Source: CF-96 sp028287605 (GTDB lineage Bacteria; Chloroflexota; Dormibacteria; Aeolococcales; Aeolococcaceae). From it: a stretch of DNA of 14,369 bases. Position numbers and translations under genes: made by a program. The notes beneath the pieces were generated by a model. That model did no database searches. It was not told the DNA's origin and saw only the letters and a list, made by a program, of their open reading frames with translations. The DNA lies in NCBI GenBank assembly GCA_034666465.1, contig JAXDLT010000023.1, forward strand, positions 1 through 14,369. Reading direction: 5' to 3'. This document shows, piece by piece, positions 11,508-14,369 of this stretch (within the stretch, counting starts at the first letter, position 1; every line of letters starts with the position of its first letter).

Positions 11508-12524
11508 GTGGTCCCGGGGAGCCCGGCGCCCCGTCCGCTGCGGGGATTCGCCCCGGCGATGCTGGGCCTGGTGGCCGTGATCGTCTACGGGACGGCCGGC
11601 TACGTGGTGGTGGAGAGGTTCGGCTGGCTCGACGCCCTGTTCATGACGGTCATCACCATCACCACCGTCGGCTACGAGGAGGTGCATCATCTCGACGCCG
11701 CCGGCCAGGGGTTCACGATCTCGCTGATCATCTTCGGGGTCGCCGCGTTCCTCTACACCTTCGGTGTCCTGGTCGAGCAGCTGTCGAGCGGCAGATGGCA
11801 GGAGTTTCGGAGGTACCGGCGCATGGACAGTCAGCTCCGCGCACTCCGCGACCACGTCATCGTCTGCGGCTACGGCAGGACCGGCACCCAGGTGGTCAAG
11901 GACCTGGAGAACGGGGGCCACCGCTACGTGGTGGTGGAGACGAACCCGACCGCGCTCGAGGGCGTGCGCCGCGACGGCCGCCTCTGCGTGACCGGCGACG
12001 CCACCTCCGACGAGGTGCTCCACCTCGCCGGCATCGGCCGCGCCCGTGCGCTGGTGAGCGCCGTGGACAGCGACGAGCGCAACGTCTACATCGTGCTCAC
12101 CGCCCGCTCGCTCAACCCCTCGCTCTTCATCGTGGCGCGCTCCTCCTTCCCCGACTCGATCCCGAAGCTGCAGCGCGCCGGAGCCGACCGGGTGGTGAGC
12201 CCCTACACGACGACCGGCCGGCGCATGGCCGCGCTGGCGCTGCAGCCGGCGATCGTCGACGTCATCGACATGGTCACCAGCGAGGGCGGGTCGATGGCCA
12301 TCGAGGAGCTGGTGGTGCCGCCGTCGACCTCCCGCATCACCGCCGGCGCGCTGCGCCGCTCCGGCGCCCTGCTGCTGGCGGTGCGCAGCGTCGGCGGCCG
12401 CCTCAGCGTCGGCCCGGAGGACGACGCGTCCCTCGGCCCCGGCGACCTGCTGGTGGTGATGGGCACCCCCGAGCAGCTGACCAGCCTGGCCAGCACCCTG
12501 TCGCCGCGCAGCGCCACCGCATAG
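11508..12524 (+). CDS. Potassium channel with RCK/TrkA domains (Kch/MthK-like)
   Basis: This 338-residue membrane protein should conduct K+ through a tetrameric pore gated by cytoplasmic regulatory domains. Two transmembrane helices (about 16-35 and 67-88) flank the pore loop MTVITITTVGYEEVH with the filter T53-V54-G55-Y56. The residue after it is Glu rather than the Gly of the common TVGYGD, a variant seen in soil-bacterial channels. The cytoplasmic RCK part contains the nucleotide-binding GYGRTGTQVV (121-130) and a further Rossmann segment (VVVETNPTALEGVRR), followed by a TrkA_C-type domain (about 250-330) with LVVPPSTSRITAGALRRSGA. GTG 11508 follows the upstream gene's TGA by two bases with no clear SD; reinitiation or coupling is likely. 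It converges with the AraC-type regulator 12 bp away. Confidence 0.9.
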   Translation: MVPGSPAPRPLRGFAPAMLGLVAVIVYGTAGYVVVERFGWLDALFMTVITITTVGYEEVHHLDAAGQGFTISLIIFGVAAFLYTFGVLVEQLSSGRWQEFRRYRRMDSQLRALRDHVIVCGYGRTGTQVVKDLENGGHRYVVVETNPTALEGVRRDGRLCVTGDATSDEVLHLAGIGRARALVSAVDSDERNVYIVLTARSLNPSLFIVARSSFPDSIPKLQRAGADRVVSPYTTTGRRMAALALQPAIVDVIDMVTSEGGSMAIEELVVPPSTSRITAGALRRSGALLLAVRSVGGRLSVGPEDDASLGPGDLLVVMGTPEQLTSLASTLSPRSATA

Positions 12525-12536
12525 CCGGACGGCGGC

Positions 12537-13505
12537 TCAGGCGACGGTGCGCTCCCGGGTGCGGAAGGTGCGCCGGTAGCGCTGCGGCGAGGTGCCGCGC
12601 CAGCGGGCGAAGTGCTGGCGGAGGCTCACCGGGCTGCCGAAGCCGGCGAGCCGCGCCACCTCCTCGACGGGCTCGTCGCCGTCCTCGAGGAGGCGCTGGG
12701 CGAGCAGCAGCCGCTGCAGCAGCAGCCACCGGTGCGGGGTCTCGCCGGTGACCGCCCGGAAGCGGCGGGCGAAGGTGCGCGTCGACATCAGCGCCCGCGC
12801 CGCCAGGTCCTCCACCGGCAGCGGTTCGTCGAGCCGCTCGAGGGCCCAGTCGAGCACCTCGCTCAGCTCGTCGCCGCGGCGGTGCACGCGCACCGGCGTC
12901 TCGACGTACTGCGCCTGGCCGCCGTCGCGATGCGGCGGCACCACCATGCGCCGGGCCAGGGCGTTGGCGACCCCGGCGCCGTGCTCGGTGCGCACGATGT
13001 GGAGGCAGAGGTCGATGCCCGCGGCGGTGCCCGCGCTGGTGAGCACCGGGCCCGCGTCGACGTAGAGCACGTCGGGGTCGACGTCGATCAGCGGGTGGCG
13101 CTCGGCGAGGGCGGCCGCGTGGCGCCAGTGGGTGGTGGCGCGGCGGCCGTCGAGGAGCCCGGCGGCGGCGAGAACGAAGGCGCCGGTGCAGACGCTCATC
13201 ACCCGTGCCCCGCGGTCGACGGCGGCGCGGAGCTCCTCGAGGAGGCGCTCCGGCGGGCGCCTGTCGGGGTCGTGCCACGCGGGGATGCAGATGAGGTCGG
13301 CGGACCGCAGCCGGTCGAGGCCGTGGGGGGTGGTGATGGAGAAGCCGGAGGAGGTCCTCAGCGGCGGGGGCTCGACCGCGCAGACGGCAAAGTCGTAGCC
13401 GGGGAAGCCGTCGGCGGTGCGGTCGAGGCCGAAGACCTCGCTGACCACTCCCAGCTCGAAGGCGGCGACCTGGTCGGCGACGGCGACGGCGACGTTGCGG
13501 AGCAT
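12537..13505 (-). CDS. GlxA-type AraC-family transcriptional regulator (DJ-1/PfpI-like N-domain)
   Basis: A regulator of 322 residues. The N-terminal part (about 1-195) is a DJ-1/PfpI-type class I amidotransferase-like domain: MLRNVAVAVADQVAAFELGV, ADLICIPAW, and the nucleophile-elbow motif VMSVCTGAFVLAAAGLLDG with C106. In GlxA-type proteins this domain senses small molecules rather than acting as an enzyme. The C-terminal AraC domain (about 215-320) has two helix-turn-helix units: LAARALMSTRTFARRFRAVT, then VEEVARLAGFGSPVSLRQHFARWRGTSPQRYRRTFR. ATG 13505 is the start. CATACT, 7 bases upstream, looks like a -10, so the gene is perhaps leaderless. A nested inverted repeat covers the promoter, suggesting autoregulation. 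A small ORF lies divergently; the ligand and regulon are unknown. Confidence 0.92.
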   Translation of the reverse strand: MLRNVAVAVADQVAAFELGVVSEVFGLDRTADGFPGYDFAVCAVEPPPLRTSSGFSITTPHGLDRLRSADLICIPAWHDPDRRPPERLLEELRAAVDRGARVMSVCTGAFVLAAAGLLDGRRATTHWRHAAALAERHPLIDVDPDVLYVDAGPVLTSAGTAAGIDLCLHIVRTEHGAGVANALARRMVVPPHRDGGQAQYVETPVRVHRRGDELSEVLDWALERLDEPLPVEDLAARALMSTRTFARRFRAVTGETPHRWLLLQRLLLAQRLLEDGDEPVEEVARLAGFGSPVSLRQHFARWRGTSPQRYRRTFRTRERTVA

Positions 13506-13512
13506 GGTCTCG

Positions 13513-13518
13513 AGTATG
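13513..13518 (-). promoter_or_regulatory. Probable -10 box of the GlxA-type gene
   Basis: On the minus strand CATACT ends 7 bases before the ATG at 13505. It is one base from the strong TATACT form. No Shine-Dalgarno is seen, so the message may be leaderless. No clear -35 element is found, as would fit an activator- or repressor-dependent promoter. Confidence 0.4.
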
Positions 13519-13551
13519 GCAGAATTCCATCGTTGATGGTTGCTTCTGCCA
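13517..13551. promoter_or_regulatory. Nested inverted repeat, candidate GlxA operator
   Basis: Outer arms TGGCAGAA (13517-13524) and TTCTGCCA (13544-13551) are perfect complements; inner arms CCATC (13527-13531) and GATGG (13535-13539) surround GTT. The two dyads share nearly the same centre. The structure overlaps the -10 edge and the spacer/-35 area of the regulator's own promoter. Confidence 0.6.
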
Positions 13552-13587
13552 CTTTCTCGGCGGCCGGTGCCGGGTGAGGATGGGGGC

Positions 13588-13743
13588 ATGCTGCAGAGTG
13601 ACCTCGCCGCCGAGATGATCCGGTTGGAGCAGGCTCGGCGCCTTCGGGACGTCGAACGTCTGCGTCTCCGTCGCGCCGCCGGATGTGGGGACGTGACCTC
13701 GCGGCCTCGGCGTCGGGGTGAGTGCGACGCAGACGCTGCGTGA
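13588..13743 (+). CDS. Small helical protein (51 aa), hypothetical
   Basis: MLQSDLAAEMIRLEQARRLR leads into DVERLRLRRAAGCGD and an Arg-rich tail. The first 33 residues form one amphipathic, charged helix, a layout I associate with small proteins common in actinobacteria (MxxxxxAxExxRxRxxELLRxAERxRLxR); none has a known role. ATG 13588 follows GAGGATGGGGG, an acceptable ribosome binding site. An in-frame upstream start at 13540 would overlap the operator and is less likely. It is divergent from the GlxA-type regulator and might be under its control. No membrane segment is present. A chance frame is possible. Confidence 0.45.
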   Translation: MLQSDLAAEMIRLEQARRLRDVERLRLRRAAGCGDVTSRPRRRGECDADAA

Positions 13744-13850
13744 GCCGGGGGCGTCGCGCGGGGGTGCGGGCACGCGGAGCGCCTCGGGGGCTGTGCGTGG
13801 GTCTGGCCAGGGGAAGGGTGGCTTGGGGTGCGCGGTGGTGCTGTGCGGGG
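13744..13850. other. G-rich, gene-free stretch leading into the repeat array
   Basis: No credible gene on either strand. The plus strand is strongly G-biased with few C's and many G-runs. The last 20 bases (GCGGTGGTGCTGTGCGGGGG) resemble the end of a repeat unit (ACGGTGATTCTGTGCGGGGG), so a decayed extra copy is likely. Confidence 0.4.
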
Positions 13851-14150
13851 GCGGCGTGGCTGGGGCGGGTTGCGGGTGCGATTGCGCGAGGGTTGTTACG
13901 AACGGTCATTCTGTGCGGGAGGCGGCGTGGCTGGGGCGGGTTGCTGGTGTGATTGCGGAGGGTTGTTACGAACGGTCATTCCGTGCGGGGGGGGGGGCGG
14001 CGTGGCTGGGGTGGGTTGCTGGTGTGATTGCGTGAAGGGTTGTGACGAACGGTGATTCTGTGCGGGGGGCGGCGTGGCTGGGGTGACTGCGGATGCAATT
14101 GCGGTTCGGGTGCGATTGCCTGGAGGGTTGCAGTACGAACGTATGTTTGC
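13851..14150 (+). repeat. Tandem array of about 72-bp units carrying SOS-box-like sites
   Basis: Units begin with GCGGCGTGGCTGGGG at 13851, 13922, 13997 and 14069 (lengths 71, 75, 72, then a diverged last unit of about 82). Each continues with GGTTGC-type sequence, GATTGCG and AGGGTTG, then CGAAC and, in units 1-3, GGTSATTC plus TGTGCGGG. The conserved cores GAACGGTCATTC lie at 13900-13911 and 13970-13981, and GAACGGTGATTC at 14047-14058. Unit 4 has GAACGTATGTTT at 14137-14148 and contains the promoter of the DUF222/HNH gene. Unit lengths are not multiples of three, so the array is not protein-coding even though open frames cross it. Confidence 0.8.
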
Positions 14151-14156
14151 TATACT
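14128..14156 (+). promoter_or_regulatory. Sigma-70 promoter of the DUF222/HNH gene
   Basis: TTGCAG (14128-14133), 17-bp spacer, TATACT (14151-14156). The ATG lies 10 bases beyond the -10, so the leader would be very short or absent; no Shine-Dalgarno is present. Confidence 0.7.
14136..14149. promoter_or_regulatory. LexA (SOS) box within the promoter spacer
   Basis: CGAACGTATGTTTG matches the Gram-positive SOS consensus CGAACRNRYGTTYC at 13 of 14 positions (the last base differs). Its position between -35 and -10 is ideal for repression. Mycobacterial 13E12-type genes are known members of LexA regulons, which supports the reading. Confidence 0.65.
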
Positions 14157-14166
14157 ACGGTTTGCA

Positions 14167-14369
14167 ATGAGCGCAGTGCACGCCGACCCGCTGGAGCCCA
14201 GGATTCGCGAGATGGTTCCGCGGGTGCATGCGATCATGGCGCAGTTCTCGGAGCTGGTGTCCGCATTCGAGGACAGCGGCGAGTGGCAGGGAGCGGGAAT
14301 GCGCAGCTGCGCGGACTGGCTCGTCGTGCACGCCGGGTTCGATCGGCACACCGCCGAGTCCCTGCTGCG
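14167..14369 (+). CDS. DUF222 (13E12-type) HNH endonuclease family protein, N-terminus (partial at 3')
   Basis: Sixty-seven residues are visible before the window ends: MSAVHADPLEPRIREMVPRV, a helical stretch HAIMAQFSELVSAFEDSGEW, then GMRSCADWLVVHAGFDRHTA. The helical lead-in with 'W...G..S.ADWL....G.....A' is the start of the DUF222 domain that precedes a C-terminal HNH nuclease in the 13E12 repeat family, widespread in actinobacteria and often multicopy. The HNH part is outside the window, so nuclease activity cannot be confirmed. The start ATG 14167 sits 10 bases after a TATACT -10 with an SOS box in the promoter, suggesting DNA-damage induction. A tandem array of similar promoter-like units lies upstream. 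Confidence 0.8.
   Translation, partial: MSAVHADPLEPRIREMVPRVHAIMAQFSELVSAFEDSGEWQGAGMRSCADWLVVHAGFDRHTAESLL

Noticed and set aside
12403..13773. Minus-strand 456-codon open frame over the GlxA-type gene
   Set aside because: Almost entirely Arg/Pro/Ala; the correct frame (12537-13505) has complete DJ-1 and AraC domains.
13718..14035. Open frame translating the tandem repeats into AAWLGRVAGVIA-type repeats
   Set aside because: Repeat unit lengths (71, 75, 72) are not all multiples of three, so the peptide repeat is not maintained through the array; it looks like a by-product of DNA repeats.
13851..14150. CRISPR array
   Set aside because: The whole roughly 72-bp unit is repeated, without unique spacers between short repeats, and no cas gene is nearby.
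13896..14351. Minus-strand frame of 151 codons with Pro/Thr-rich repeats overlapping the DUF222 start
   Set aside because: Antisense to the DUF222 gene and to the array; no ribosome binding site and no recognisable domain.

Overview
The window is high-GC DNA with short intergenic gaps, frequent GTG starts, several ATGA/GTGA start-stop overlaps and some probably leaderless promoters. The gene set includes a Streptomyces-type GH19 chitinase, an OmpR/sensor-kinase pair, a DrrA-like ABC ATPase, a GlxA-type AraC regulator, a TIGR03252-like HhH-GPD protein, a small hydrophobic protein ending in GRWYRW, and a DUF222/13E12-type HNH gene start. Together these suggest an actinobacterium or a soil relative such as Dormibacterota/Chloroflexota. 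This placement is inference. No rRNA, tRNA, CRISPR array or recognisable insertion sequence is seen.

Left part (1-2503), a patchy accessory region: the 3' end of an FAD-dependent oxidoreductase; a small unknown ORF; an aldo/keto reductase cut off about halfway; a complete secreted GH19 chitinase on the minus strand, with a strong hairpin after it and a tandem 23/24-bp repeat before it; then about 600 bp of non-coding DNA with nested inverted repeats, a promoter-like sequence and a fragment of an efflux-adaptor coiled coil.

Middle (2504-7469): a minus-strand response regulator/histidine kinase operon diverges from a plus-strand cassette of a lipoprotein and an ABC ATPase. That cassette then runs into a frameshifted, truncated ABC-2 permease and an ECF sigma-like remnant missing the middle of region 2. 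Two related inverted repeats (ATGTGA...TCTCAC) lie just upstream of the kinase. The two-component system may control itself and possibly the lipoprotein/ABC genes.

Right part (7546-13743), mostly intact genes: a MerR regulator and a diiron ferritin-like oxidoreductase form a minus-strand operon, divergent from a 53-residue membrane peptide with a near-consensus promoter flanked by repeated ACTTGA-type elements. Next come a coupled HhH-GPD/metallo-beta-lactamase operon, a small strand-helix (RHH-like) protein followed by a TrkA-type potassium channel, and a GlxA-type AraC regulator with a nested dyad operator shared with a small divergent ORF.

Right edge (13744-14369): a G-rich array of four roughly 72-bp repeats leads into a DUF222/HNH gene running off the window. 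The last repeat unit contains the gene's promoter, with a match to the Gram-positive SOS (LexA) box between -35 and -10. The other units carry degenerate versions of the same box. This is the most interesting regulatory structure in the window. Broken genes cluster in the first 7.5 kb, which could mean genome decay or misassembly.
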